NCBI RefSeq assembly: GCF_001713395.1 | Contig: NZ_CP016452.1 | Coordinates: 1,364,001-1,428,000, forward strand | Source: Sinorhizobium sp. RAC02 | GTDB lineage: Bacteria; Pseudomonadota; Alphaproteobacteria; Rhizobiales; Rhizobiaceae | Length of the DNA: 64,000 nt | Reading direction: 5' to 3' | Shown: positions 18,217 to 26,190 of the stretch, piece after piece | How positions within the stretch are numbered: position 1 is the first letter of the stretch | Layout: each line of letters starts with the position of its first letter | Made by a program: the position numbers and the translations under genes | The notes under the pieces: generated by a model | What the model saw: only the letters and a program-made list of their open reading frames with translations | Databases searched by the model: none | Told to the model about the DNA's origin: nothing

Positions 18217-18500
18217 TTACCTCAATTTCACCGCGCATCGGCGATTGCTTTTGCGTTTTCCGGGAGCAGTGCCGAAAACGGCCGCCCTGCATTTCGCGTG
18301 GTGTCAAAGATAGCTTGGGAGCGCCGAAAAGCGCGGAAGGAACAATTCGCCCGCAAAACCGATGCAGATTGGGCACGTCGTCGACGAAACCTGCATAAGA
18401 GCTTGACAAAAGACGCCAATTCCCTTGCTGCACCCGGCACAAATAAATTATACCGTTTTTATATGTTTTTCGCACTTCGGTGCCAAGAATGAGCCAGAAT

Positions 18501-18576
18501 CACCCGGCAAGGGTGAACCGTCGATCTTCCCCAAGATCGACGGATGGAACCCCTGGGACGCGGGATGCACGCGTCC
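18501..18576 (+). ncRNA. Structured 5' leader with three perfect hairpins upstream of the Rrf2 gene
   Basis: Three consecutive perfect hairpins are present. CACCC-ggcaa-GGGTG occupies 18501-18515. CCGTCGATCTT-cccc-AAGATCGACGG (11 bp) occupies 18518-18543. GGACGCG-ggatgca-CGCGTCC occupies 18556-18576. They lie 55-130 bp upstream of the regulator start. None is followed by a T-run, so simple termination is unlikely. I do not recognise a described riboswitch class. A cis-regulatory RNA is a possibility, not shown. Confidence 0.4.
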
Positions 18577-18630
18577 GCGCTCCCGGGCGTATCCGGACGA
18601 TGCCCCAGTGCTGATGGAAAGCAGACCGAC

Positions 18631-19095
18631 ATGCTGACGAAAAAAGGAAAATACGGACTAAAGGCGCTGGTGGACTTGGCGCGTCTGGGGCCGGGCGAAA
18701 CCGCGTTCGTGGCGGAAATCGCGCTGCGCAACAATATTCCGAAGAAGTTCCTCGACACGATCCTGCTCGAACTGCGCAATGCCGGCATGCTGCGTTCGAA
18801 GAAGGGTCCGGGCGGCGGCTACTCGCTGTCCCATCCGGCCTCCGAAATTCGCATCGGCCATGCCATCCGCGTGCTCGACGGGCCGCTTGCGCCCATTCGC
18901 TGCGCCAGCCGCACGGCTTTTGAGGCCTGCGAAGATTGCGCCGATCCGGAAACCTGTCAGGTCCGTCGCGCCATGACGGATGTGCGCGACGCCATTGCCT
19001 CGATCCTCGACACGATGACGCTGGAGCAGTTCGTTGCCGTACCGGGCGCGGCTGCCATCATCGACGAGGAAGAGCTGGAAAAGCGCGTCGGCTGA
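18631..19095 (+). CDS. Rrf2-family Fe-S transcriptional regulator
   Basis: The protein has 154 residues from ATG at 18631 (MLTKKGKYGLKALVDLARLG), the normal Rrf2 N-terminus. The frame is open further upstream but that part covers the hairpin leader. The winged-helix domain occupies residues 1-80 with the wing GPGGGYSLSHPASEI. Cysteines C91, C100, C103 and C109 form a cluster of the kind that binds [2Fe-2S] in IscR/NsrR/RsrR-type proteins, though the spacing differs from IscR. Its position opposite tauABC suggests control of sulfur assimilation. A global iron-sulfur or cysteine-sensing role is the alternative. Confidence 0.85.
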   Translation: MLTKKGKYGLKALVDLARLGPGETAFVAEIALRNNIPKKFLDTILLELRNAGMLRSKKGPGGGYSLSHPASEIRIGHAIRVLDGPLAPIRCASRTAFEACEDCADPETCQVRRAMTDVRDAIASILDTMTLEQFVAVPGAAAIIDEEELEKRVG

Positions 19096-19100
19096 CCCGC

Positions 19101-19126
19101 GGGCGGCCTTTGCAAGGCCGCCTCTT
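19101..19126. terminator. Hairpin between convergent Rrf2 and XRE-cupin genes
   Basis: GGCGGCCTT-TGC-AAGGCCGCC forms a 9-bp perfect stem (19102-19122) just after the Rrf2 stop, followed by TCTTCC on the plus strand. It separates the convergent genes ending at 19095 and 19136 and probably terminates the plus-strand transcript. The T content is weak. Confidence 0.55.
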
Positions 19127-19135
19127 CCGTGCCGG

Positions 19136-19741
19136 TTAAAAATTCGGTGGGCTGATCGCCCATAGTACCACGGCATCCCGTTGCCCCGGATTGCGATAGC
19201 GATGCGGCTCGCCGGCCGAGTATGAGCAGCTGTCGCCCTCGTGGAGATGGAAGCGCCGCTCCCCGACCCAGATTTCCAGCTCCCCGGACAACACGAAGCC
19301 GACGCCGTCGCCGGTGTGGCTATAGCTTTCCGCGCTCTCGCTGCCGGGCGGCAGGTTTGTGTAGATCAGCTCTACCTGCAGGCTCATTTTCGGCGTCAGC
19401 AACTCGTCAATGATGCCTTGTTCGTACTGGATCTTCAGCCGGTTGCCGCGCCGGACCACATAGCCATGCTCCTCCTGGGGCACGCGCGAGGCGCCGGCGA
19501 AGAACCATTGAACGGTCACGCCGAGACTGCGGGCAATCCCCACCAGCGCGGGGATAGACGGATAGGCGAGGTTGCGCTCGATCTGGCTGATATAGCCGGT
19601 TGAAAGGCCGGCGCTGTCCGCCAGTTGCGCCAGCGTCATCTTGCGCCGCTTGCGCAGGTCGCGAATGCGTTCGCCGAGAACGGCCTCCTCACCGGCAGGA
19701 TCGGCCGGCAGGTTGATGCCGAGATGGTCGTCAGAGGCCAT
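19136..19741 (-). CDS. XRE-family regulator with C-terminal cupin domain
   Basis: The protein has 201 residues from ATG at 19741 (MASDDHLG). A longer frame to 19840 would enter the operator region and is basic low-complexity, so it was not used. The helix-turn-helix covers residues 20-75 (IRDLRKRRKMTLAQLADSAG then LSTGYISQIERN). A cupin_2 domain covers about 110-200 (GDGVGFVLSGELEIWVGERR, FHLHEGDSCSYSAGEPHRYRN). Such regulators usually bind a small amine or acid ligand in the cupin and control a neighbouring catabolic gene. Here that is the oxidoreductase divergently transcribed at 19938, with matching inverted sites between them. Confidence 0.88.
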   Translation of the reverse strand: MASDDHLGINLPADPAGEEAVLGERIRDLRKRRKMTLAQLADSAGLSTGYISQIERNLAYPSIPALVGIARSLGVTVQWFFAGASRVPQEEHGYVVRRGNRLKIQYEQGIIDELLTPKMSLQVELIYTNLPPGSESAESYSHTGDGVGFVLSGELEIWVGERRFHLHEGDSCSYSAGEPHRYRNPGQRDAVVLWAISPPNF

Positions 19742-19841
19742 GGCTGCATTCCGTCTTTCTCTGGTGGCACGGCTCCGGGCTTTCCTTCGCTGCGTAGATT
19801 TCCGGCACAGGCATGCACAACCCAGTGTGAATGACAACAAA

Positions 19842-19889
19842 TTTTGCCCAAAGTAAAAATGTCATATATATTTTTTACTCAGGATAAAA
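19842..19889. promoter_or_regulatory. Mirrored operator pair between XRE-cupin gene and oxidoreductase
   Basis: TTTTGCCCAAAGTAAAAA (19842-19859) and TTTTTACTCAGGATAAAA (19872-19889) are inverted copies of one 18-bp site. The reverse complement of the first, TTTTTACTTTGGGCAAAA, matches the second at 14 of 18 positions (shared TTTTTACT, GG, AAAA). They are centred between the divergent starts at 19741 and 19938, the expected place for binding by the XRE-cupin protein. Confidence 0.6.
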
Positions 19890-19937
19890 TATGCATCATC
19901 AAGCTTTCGTAGTTACGGTAGGAGGAGGCCGGGTTCC

Positions 19938-21896
19938 ATGACGGCAGACGCATTCCCCCATCTGTTTCAGCCGCTGCAGATCCGTGGCGTGCGACTGAAG
20001 AATCGCATCATGTCGTCCGGTCACGATACGACGCTGCCAACCGACGGACTGGTCAACGATGCGCTGATTGCCTATCACGCAGCGCGAGCGCTGGGCGGGG
20101 CGGGTCTGATCGTCAGCCAGGTGGCCGGCGTGCATGAGACGGCACGCTATACCTCGCACATGCTCATGGCGGTCAGCGACGACTGTATCGAGGGCTATCG
20201 ACGGCTTGCGGAGGTCTGTCACGCCGAGGGATGTGCGCTGTTCTCGCAGCTCTTTCATCCCGGGCGCGAGATCATGGAGGGCGGCGACGGGCTTTTGACC
20301 GTTGCCTACGCGCCGTCCGTCTCGCCGAACGAGCGTTTTCGCGTGATGCCGCGGCAGCTCGACCAGCGCATGATCGACGAAATCGTTGCCGGCTATGCCG
20401 CCGCCGCGCGCCGCATGCATGCGGCTGGCATCGATGGCGTCGAGTTCGTCGCAAGCCACGGCTACCTGCCCGCCCAATTCTTCAATCCCCGGGTCAACCG
20501 CCGCAGCGATGCCTATGGCGGCGATCTGGAAAACCGGCTGCGCTTTGCGGTCGACGCGCTCTCGGCGATGCGTGCCGAGACGTCGGAGGATTTCGTCATC
20601 GGCATGCGCATCAGCACCAGCGAGCGCGACGAACAGGGGCTGACGGGCGACGAGGCGCTCGCCATCTGTCGCCGGCTCGAGCCGCTGCTGGATTATGTCA
20701 GCCTGACGGCCGGTACCTCCGCCTCACTCGGCGGGGCCGTGCACATCGTGCCGCCCATGGCCTATCGCCATGCCTATCTTGCCGGCGATGCCGCGCGGTT
20801 TCGCCAGGCCCTTACCGTTCCCGTCTTCGTCACGGGTCGCATAAACCAGCCGCAGGAGGCCGAAGCGGTCCTTGCCGGCGGTTCGGCGGATGTTTGCGGG
20901 ATGACGCGGGCGATGATCTGCGATCCGGCCATGCCGGGCAAAGCCGAGGCGGGACATGCCGACGATATCCGCGCCTGTATCGCCTGCAACCAGGCCTGTA
21001 TCGGCCACTTTCACCGCGGCGTGCCGATTTCCTGCATACAGCATCCCGAAACCGGGCGAGAGCTGGAATTCGGCACACTTACGCCGGCCGCACGGCCGAA
21101 ATCCGTCATGGTGATCGGCGGCGGGCCGGCGGGCCTCAAGGCTGCGGCGGTTGCCGGCAGTCGCGGGCATCATGTGACGCTCTACGAAGGCGCACCGCAA
21201 CTCGGCGGCCAGGCGCTGCTTGCCCAGCAGCTCCCTAGACGCGCCGAGTTCGGCGGCATCGTCACCAATCTCGCCCACGAGGTGGAGCGGGCCAATGTCC
21301 GCGTGGTGCGCGGCACGCGTGTGGATCGCGTGCTGGTGGAGGCGGAAAAGCCGGATGCGGTGATCCTCGCCACCGGCGCGAAACCCTACCGACCCGATAT
21401 CGAGCAGGATGGCAGCGTCCAGATCGTCGATGCGTGGCAGGTGTTGCGCCGCGAGGTAAAAACCGGCAGCCGCGTCGTCGTCGCGGATTGGCGCTGCGAC
21501 TGGATCGGTCCCGGCATTGCCGAACTGCTGACCGGCGAGGGGTGCAGCGTCGAGCTCGCGGTCAACGGCACCCATGCAGCCGAACTCCTGCCGCTCTACG
21601 TGCGCGACAACATCGCCGCCGAACTGCATCGCATCGGCGTGCGCATCACGCCCTATGCCCGCCTCTACGGTTGCTATGGGGGCACGGTCTACATGCAGCA
21701 CACAGTGAGCGAGCTGCCGATCCTGTTCGAGGAGGTGGACACGCTGGTGCTCTGTCTTGGCCATGAGCCGGTGGACGAACTCGGGGAAATGCTGCGGGGC
21801 CTGGTGCCGGAAGTCCACATCATCGGCGATAGCCTCGCCCCCCGCACCGCCGAAGAGGCGGTCTACGAGGGGCTAAAGGTTGGCGCTTCGCTTTAA
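19938..21896 (+). CDS. Old-yellow-enzyme/FAD-dependent oxidoreductase (dienoyl-CoA reductase / N-demethylase type)
   Basis: The protein has 652 residues from ATG at 19938 after a GGAGGAGG site. The N-terminal FMN TIM barrel (about residues 8-340) contains RRMHAAGIDGVEFVASHGYL and FFNPRVNRRSDAYGGDLENR. Cysteines C347, C350, C354 and C366 are the [4Fe-4S] ligands. The C-terminal FAD/NAD(P) domain begins VMVIGGGPAGLKAAAVAG near residue 388. This three-cofactor layout belongs to trimethylamine dehydrogenase, 2,4-dienoyl-CoA reductase and rhizobial stachydrine or N-methylproline demethylases. With amine-type neighbours, oxidative N-demethylation is plausible but unproven. The divergent XRE-cupin protein is the likely regulator. 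Confidence 0.88.
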   Translation: MTADAFPHLFQPLQIRGVRLKNRIMSSGHDTTLPTDGLVNDALIAYHAARALGGAGLIVSQVAGVHETARYTSHMLMAVSDDCIEGYRRLAEVCHAEGCALFSQLFHPGREIMEGGDGLLTVAYAPSVSPNERFRVMPRQLDQRMIDEIVAGYAAAARRMHAAGIDGVEFVASHGYLPAQFFNPRVNRRSDAYGGDLENRLRFAVDALSAMRAETSEDFVIGMRISTSERDEQGLTGDEALAICRRLEPLLDYVSLTAGTSASLGGAVHIVPPMAYRHAYLAGDAARFRQALTVPVFVTGRINQPQEAEAVLAGGSADVCGMTRAMICDPAMPGKAEAGHADDIRACIACNQACIGHFHRGVPISCIQHPETGRELEFGTLTPAARPKSVMVIGGGPAGLKAAAVAGSRGHHVTLYEGAPQLGGQALLAQQLPRRAEFGGIVTNLAHEVERANVRVVRGTRVDRVLVEAEKPDAVILATGAKPYRPDIEQDGSVQIVDAWQVLRREVKTGSRVVVADWRCDWIGPGIAELLTGEGCSVELAVNGTHAAELLPLYVRDNIAAELHRIGVRITPYARLYGCYGGTVYMQHTVSELPILFEEVDTLVLCLGHEPVDELGEMLRGLVPEVHIIGDSLAPRTAEEAVYEGLKVGASL

Positions 21897-21934
21897 AGGC
21901 CTGAGGCCGCTTGGTTACGCGCAGCCCCTTGCCG

Positions 21935-23251
21935 TCACAGGGCTTTCAGCACGTCGCCCAGTGCATCCACCAGCATGTCGGCATTCTCGCGGGAGAAGAC
22001 GAGCGGCGGGCGAATCTTGAGGACGTTGGCCCGCGGCCCGGAAGCGCTGATGAGGATGCGGCGCTCGCGCAGGCCGTTGACGATGCGGGTGGTCAGGGCG
22101 GCGTCGGGGCTCTTGGCAGCCGGATCGGCGACGATCTCGACACCGATGAATAGGCCGGAGCCGCGCACGTCACCGATGGCATGATAACGGTCGGCAAGGC
22201 TTTTGAGGCCGTCCACCAGATAGCGGCCAACCTCCAGCGCGTTCTGCTGCAGGCCTTCAATCTGGATCGTGTCGAGCACGGCCTTGCCGGCCGCGGCAGC
22301 AATCGGATTGCCGCCGAACGTGTTGAAATAGCGCGCCCGCGGGCCGAATTCGGCAATCACCTCGGGCCTGAGCACGATGCCCGCCATCGGGTAGCCGTTG
22401 CCCATCGGCTTGCCGATCGTCACCATGTCGGGTGAAACGCCGTGGCGCTCGAAACCCCACATGGCCTCACCGGTGCGGCCGAAGCCGGGCTGGACCTCGT
22501 CGGCGACGAAGAGGCCGCCCGCCGCGTGGATCGCATCGACAGCCGGCTTCAGAAAACCCTTCGGGCCGGCGAAAATGCCGTCGCTGGAAAAAATCGTGTC
22601 GGTGATCAGCATGGCCGGCTTGATGCCGTGGCGCTGGAGATCCGCGATGGCGGCGCGCACGTCGCGGCCGAACTTTTCCATCACCTCTTCCGGCGAATGG
22701 CGATAGCTGTCCGGTGCGGGCACGGTGCGCACATGTGGCCCGAGCGTCACCGATTCGCCAAGCGACGGCGAGAACTCGGCAACCGCGCTCGTCAGGCCAT
22801 GATAAGCGAGATCCGTCGCAATGATGCCGGTGCCACCCGTGACATAGCGGGCGATGCGCACCGCAAGGTCGTTTGCCTCGCTGCCCGTGCAGGTAAACAT
22901 GGCCTGGCTGAGCGTTTCGGGGAACGTCGCCGTCAACGCCTCGGCATAGTCGATGATGCCTTCGTGCAGGTAGCGCGTATGGGTGTTGAGCACCGCCGTC
23001 TGCTTGGTGATTGCCTCCACGACGCGCGGATGGCAATGGCCGAGCGAGGCGACGTTGTTATAGGCATCAAGATATTTTTCACCCGAGGCGTCATAGAGGA
23101 AGACGCCTTCGCCGCGCACCAGGTGCAGCGGCTTTTCATAAAACAGGCGGTAGGCGGGGCCGAGCACCTTTTCCCGTCGGGCGATCAACGCCCGTTCGGC
23201 CTCGTTCAGCCGCTCGAAATCTTCCTGCGAAAATGCATTCACCATCGACAT
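21935..23251 (-). CDS. Class III PLP enzyme, phospho-lyase type (hydroxylysine- or ethanolamine-phosphate)
   Basis: The protein has 438 residues from ATG at 23251. The frame is open further upstream but that overlaps the kinase gene. Fold type I class III motifs are present: GHCHPRVVEAITKQTAVLNT, TCTGSEANDLAVRIAR, VADEVQPGFGRTGE and the PLP lysine K281 in MVTIGKPMGNGYP. NVASLGHCHPRV, TRYLHEGIIDYAEAL and DLAYHGLTSAVAEFSP resemble AGXT2L1/AGXT2L2, which eliminate phosphate from phosphoethanolamine or 5-phosphohydroxylysine rather than transaminate. The kinase gene ends 3 bp before this start. Together they would phosphorylate an amino alcohol and then split off phosphate and ammonia to give an aldehyde. 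Confidence 0.85.
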   Translation of the reverse strand: MSMVNAFSQEDFERLNEAERALIARREKVLGPAYRLFYEKPLHLVRGEGVFLYDASGEKYLDAYNNVASLGHCHPRVVEAITKQTAVLNTHTRYLHEGIIDYAEALTATFPETLSQAMFTCTGSEANDLAVRIARYVTGGTGIIATDLAYHGLTSAVAEFSPSLGESVTLGPHVRTVPAPDSYRHSPEEVMEKFGRDVRAAIADLQRHGIKPAMLITDTIFSSDGIFAGPKGFLKPAVDAIHAAGGLFVADEVQPGFGRTGEAMWGFERHGVSPDMVTIGKPMGNGYPMAGIVLRPEVIAEFGPRARYFNTFGGNPIAAAAGKAVLDTIQIEGLQQNALEVGRYLVDGLKSLADRYHAIGDVRGSGLFIGVEIVADPAAKSPDAALTTRIVNGLRERRILISASGPRANVLKIRPPLVFSRENADMLVDALGDVLKAL

Positions 23252-23253
23252 GG

Positions 23254-24303
23254 TCAGGCCTCGGAAAGGTTGGGCACGAGCCGTTTCAGCCCGGCGGGTG
23301 TCAGATCGGATATGTTTTGCAGGCCCCGCCAGGCGGTGGCGTGGTTGCGCATGATATAGTCGCGGTTCTCCGGAAACCGCGCGGAACGCCATTCGGCGAT
23401 GATGATGGACATTGCCAGCCGGCAGCGGCACAGAAGCGGCAGAAGTTCGATCTCGCCAGGCTCGAGTGGGCGTGCAGAGAGGAACCCTTCGAGAAGGGCG
23501 CGGGTGCGCGCTTGCCAGTTGTCCGTCGCGAGATGATAGGACAGCCCGACGGCGAGATCGTTGATCAGCGGTGCATGCACCATGTCACCGAAATCGATGA
23601 TGCCGACGACGTGGGTGGGTGATGCCGGGTCGAGCAGGATATTATGCGGATTGAAATCGTTGTGGATGATCTGCTGCCGCTTGAGCGCAGCGATGGCCGG
23701 CAGTGCCTGCTCGAACTCCGCAATGACGCCCGCCGCCTGCGACCGGCGTTCCGGTGCGACATCGTCGATGACAACAGCAAGGTCGAGCATATGGGAGATG
23801 TCCCACATCAGCTTTCCGGCGGGTGGGCGGCCGTTGTAGGCCTCTAGCCCAAGGCCGAGTTCCGCCAACGCGCGGCCCACATTGCGGCTCTGGGCTTCGG
23901 TCGTGGGCGTGCGATATTGCAGTTCTCCCGGCAGGAAGGTCAGCAGGCGCATGATGCGCGGGCCGTCGGCGGTTGCGAGCGTCCGGCTTTGTTCGCCATC
24001 CCTCGTGCGCACCAGCCGTGGCACGGGCACTGTGGGGGCTGCCGCTGCAAGATGCAGCAGCGCGCCGTCCTGGAATTCCAGTGCGGCCGGGTCCTCGGCG
24101 GGATTGGCGATCTTGAGAACGAAATCCGTACCGTCAACGCGGGTGAACAGGAAGGTTTCGTCCCGCTCGCTCGAAAGCCGTTTGACGGCGCCGGAAAGGC
24201 CGTAAACATCCTCGACCGCCAGCTTTGCATCGTCGAGCGACGTCACGCTCCATGTCGCCGACATGGAATCAGGTTTCTTCGCGGCGGGCGATGGCTCCGT
24301 CAT
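23254..24303 (-). CDS. APH-family kinase (hydroxylysine kinase-like)
   Basis: The protein has 349 residues from ATG at 24303 with GGAG 7 nt upstream. It has the aminoglycoside phosphotransferase fold: a nucleotide loop region around residues 40-70 (DETFLFTRVDGTDFVLKI, with the conserved lysine), the Brenner loop IIHNDFNPHNILLD and the metal-binding IIDFGDM. IHNDFNPHNIL closely resembles hydroxylysine kinase (HYKK/AGPHD1). It lies 3 bp upstream of a phospho-lyase gene, the pairing seen for hydroxylysine degradation. Other hydroxy-amines such as choline or ethanolamine analogues cannot be excluded. The promoter region contains the 24446 inverted repeat shared with the GntR gene. Confidence 0.85.
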   Translation of the reverse strand: MTEPSPAAKKPDSMSATWSVTSLDDAKLAVEDVYGLSGAVKRLSSERDETFLFTRVDGTDFVLKIANPAEDPAALEFQDGALLHLAAAAPTVPVPRLVRTRDGEQSRTLATADGPRIMRLLTFLPGELQYRTPTTEAQSRNVGRALAELGLGLEAYNGRPPAGKLMWDISHMLDLAVVIDDVAPERRSQAAGVIAEFEQALPAIAALKRQQIIHNDFNPHNILLDPASPTHVVGIIDFGDMVHAPLINDLAVGLSYHLATDNWQARTRALLEGFLSARPLEPGEIELLPLLCRCRLAMSIIIAEWRSARFPENRDYIMRNHATAWRGLQNISDLTPAGLKRLVPNLSEA

Positions 24304-24445
24304 GTTTGCTCCGTTGATGCGGTGGTCCGCACTTTTCTTGCCTGTCCCGTCCCGCTGTCGAAGGTGCTTACGGCGGGAGTATGGTGCCGACCGGTAGAGA
24401 AAGATAACGTCCGGCAGAGGCTCATACTTGAAACACGTCATAAAA

Positions 24446-24460
24446 GATGCATCAAGTATC
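24446..24460. promoter_or_regulatory. GntR-type operator, copy 1
   Basis: GATGCATCAAGTATC lies 29 bp upstream of the GntR start and between the divergent kinase and regulator genes. It matches copy 2 (25215-25229, GATGCATCAAGCATC) at 14 of 15 positions. The arms GATGC/GTATC form a near-perfect 5-5-5 inverted repeat. It is probably bound by the FCD-GntR protein encoded at 24489. Confidence 0.6.
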
Positions 24461-24488
24461 TTATTATTTTATTTTGCGGATGAGTTCC

Positions 24489-25169
24489 ATGGCTGAATTT
24501 ACGACACTGGAACATGAGAACCTCAACAGCGTCGTCTACGCCGCACTGTGCGATGCGCTGATGCAGGGACGTTTCCAGCCGGGCGACCGGCTGAAGATCC
24601 GCGATCTCGCCGAACAGTTCGGCACCAGCGTCACGCCGATCCGTGACGCCATCCTGCGCCTTGCCAACGATGAGGCAATCACCTTCCGCTCGCCACGCGA
24701 CATTCGCATTCCCGGCATGGCCGAAAGCCGTTACCGGGAAATCCGGGCGATCCGCATCCGGCTGGAGGGGCTGGCCGCGGAGACGGCCGCGCAAGTCGCT
24801 ACCAGTGCCGATATTCATGCTTTGGAGGGCATTTTACGGGAAAATGAGCAGGCAATCGACGCTGGTGATCGCCTGAAAGGCACGCAGCTCAACCAGGCCT
24901 TTCACTTCATGCTGCCGCAGATTGCCGGGCTTCCGGTGCTGAACAACATTCTTCGACGGCTCTGGTTGCAGATGGGACCGCATATTTCGGATGCCTACAT
25001 CGAAGGCGGGCGGGCGATGATCGATCATCACTACCCTGTCATCGAGGCGCTGAAACGGCACGATCCTGCCGCCGCTTCGATAGCGATCGTCGACGACATT
25101 TTGCTGGGCGGCAAGCCGATCCTCGAGCGCATCGTGCACGGTGTGGAACGACCCGCCCGGCGCGCGTGA
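24489..25169 (+). CDS. GntR-family regulator, FadR/FCD type
   Basis: The protein has 226 residues. ATG at 24489 is preferred because GCGGA sits about 9 nt upstream. ATG at 24480 is a close alternative, and the first ATG at 24447 lies inside the operator. The winged helix is at residues 10-75 (ALMQGRFQPGDRLKIRDLAE, then GTSVTPIRDAILRLANDEA). The FCD ligand domain is at about 85-215, with metal-ligand-type histidines in LNQAFHFMLPQIAG and MIDHHYPVIEALKRHD. It sits between the kinase/phospho-lyase operon and the SDR-transporter genes, and near-identical inverted repeats occur upstream of itself and of the SDR. Confidence 0.88.
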   Translation: MAEFTTLEHENLNSVVYAALCDALMQGRFQPGDRLKIRDLAEQFGTSVTPIRDAILRLANDEAITFRSPRDIRIPGMAESRYREIRAIRIRLEGLAAETAAQVATSADIHALEGILRENEQAIDAGDRLKGTQLNQAFHFMLPQIAGLPVLNNILRRLWLQMGPHISDAYIEGGRAMIDHHYPVIEALKRHDPAAASIAIVDDILLGGKPILERIVHGVERPARRA

Positions 25170-25214
25170 TGACCGTGCGAACACGAGGCTTGCATTTCGC
25201 GAACCGCCTATTAC

Positions 25215-25229
25215 GATGCATCAAGCATC
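25215..25229. promoter_or_regulatory. GntR-type operator, copy 2
   Basis: GATGC-ATCAA-GCATC is a perfect 5-5-5 inverted repeat 16 bp upstream of the SDR start and 14/15 identical to the copy at 24446. A weaker partial match (ATGCATCAA, 26033-26041) lies upstream of the binding-protein gene. The arrangement suggests one GntR protein controls the kinase, SDR and transporter units. Confidence 0.6.
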
Positions 25230-25245
25230 AATGGAGAATGCGTCC

Positions 25246-25986
25246 ATGACCGAAGAACGCCGCTACATGTTGCTGACGGGAGCGAGCCGCGGCATCGGCC
25301 ATGCGACGGTAAAGCTCTTCCAGTCGAAGGGCTGGCGCATTCTCACCGTTTCGCGTCAAGCCTTTTCCGAGGAATGCGCCTGGCCGTCCGCCCGCGAAAG
25401 CCATATCCAGGCCGATCTTGCCGATCTGAGCCAGATCGAGCGTCTCGCCGCGACCGTGCGTGAACGCCTGCCGAACGGCCGCCTACACGCTCTGGTCAAC
25501 AATGCCGGCATCTCGCCGAAGGGACCGGGCCGCTCGCGCCTTGGCGTGCTGGAGACCGAGGCGGATGTCTGGACGCAGGTGCTCAATGTCAATCTCATCT
25601 CGACCGCGCTGATCGCCCGCGCGCTGATGCCGGAGCTGGAGGCCGCGCAGGGATCGATCGTCAACGTGACCTCGATTGCAGGCTCCCGCGTGCATCCCTT
25701 CGCGGGCGTCGCCTATGCGGCCTCCAAGGCGGCGCTCGCCTCGCTGACGCGGGAAATGGCCCATGAATTCGGCCGCCGTGGTGTGAGAGCGAATGCCATC
25801 GCACCAGGTGAGATCGAAACGTCAATCCTTTCACCGGGAACGGATGAACTGGTGGCGGCGGAAGTGCCGATGGAGAGGCTGGGCGAACCGCGCGAAGTTG
25901 CGGAAACCATCTATTTCCTATGCACCGAACCATCGTCCTACATCAACGGTGCGGAAATCCACATCAACGGAGGGCAGCACGTCTGA
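25246..25986 (+). CDS. Short-chain dehydrogenase/reductase
   Basis: The protein has 246 residues from ATG at 25246, with GGAG in the preceding 15 nt. Two upstream in-frame ATGs lie in the operator and are not needed. Classical SDR motifs are present: the NAD(P)-binding TGASRGIGHATVKLF, the NNAG motif in LHALVNNAGIS, catalytic Ser in VNVTSIAGS, and Y-x3-K in VAYAASKAALASL. The C-terminus EPSSYINGAEIHINGGQHV is usual for the FabG-like group. Its substrate is unknown. Position after the GntR gene and before a polyamine-type importer suggests oxidation or reduction of an intermediate in the same pathway. Confidence 0.88.
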   Translation: MTEERRYMLLTGASRGIGHATVKLFQSKGWRILTVSRQAFSEECAWPSARESHIQADLADLSQIERLAATVRERLPNGRLHALVNNAGISPKGPGRSRLGVLETEADVWTQVLNVNLISTALIARALMPELEAAQGSIVNVTSIAGSRVHPFAGVAYAASKAALASLTREMAHEFGRRGVRANAIAPGEIETSILSPGTDELVAAEVPMERLGEPREVAETIYFLCTEPSSYINGAEIHINGGQHV

Positions 25987-26190
25987 CAACGGTCAAGACG
26001 GCAACGAAATCCGTTGACCGACGCAGACCGGAATGCATCAATCGGCCGATACGTGCCCCGGGGAAAGGGCGCAGCGACCGGAGAGGCTGCAACACCGCTG
26101 ATACGCCAAAGGCGAGGGCGGCGCAGTCACACAAGTTCGTCATCGGAGCCGGCCTGCCGGTTCCTTCATAAAAGAGAAAAGGGGAGTGCC

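Noticed and set aside
18544..18630. Upstream ATG at 18544 as the Rrf2 start
   Set aside because: The added 29 residues encode the hairpin leader and are not Rrf2-like. MLTKKGKYGLKAL at 18631 is the family start.
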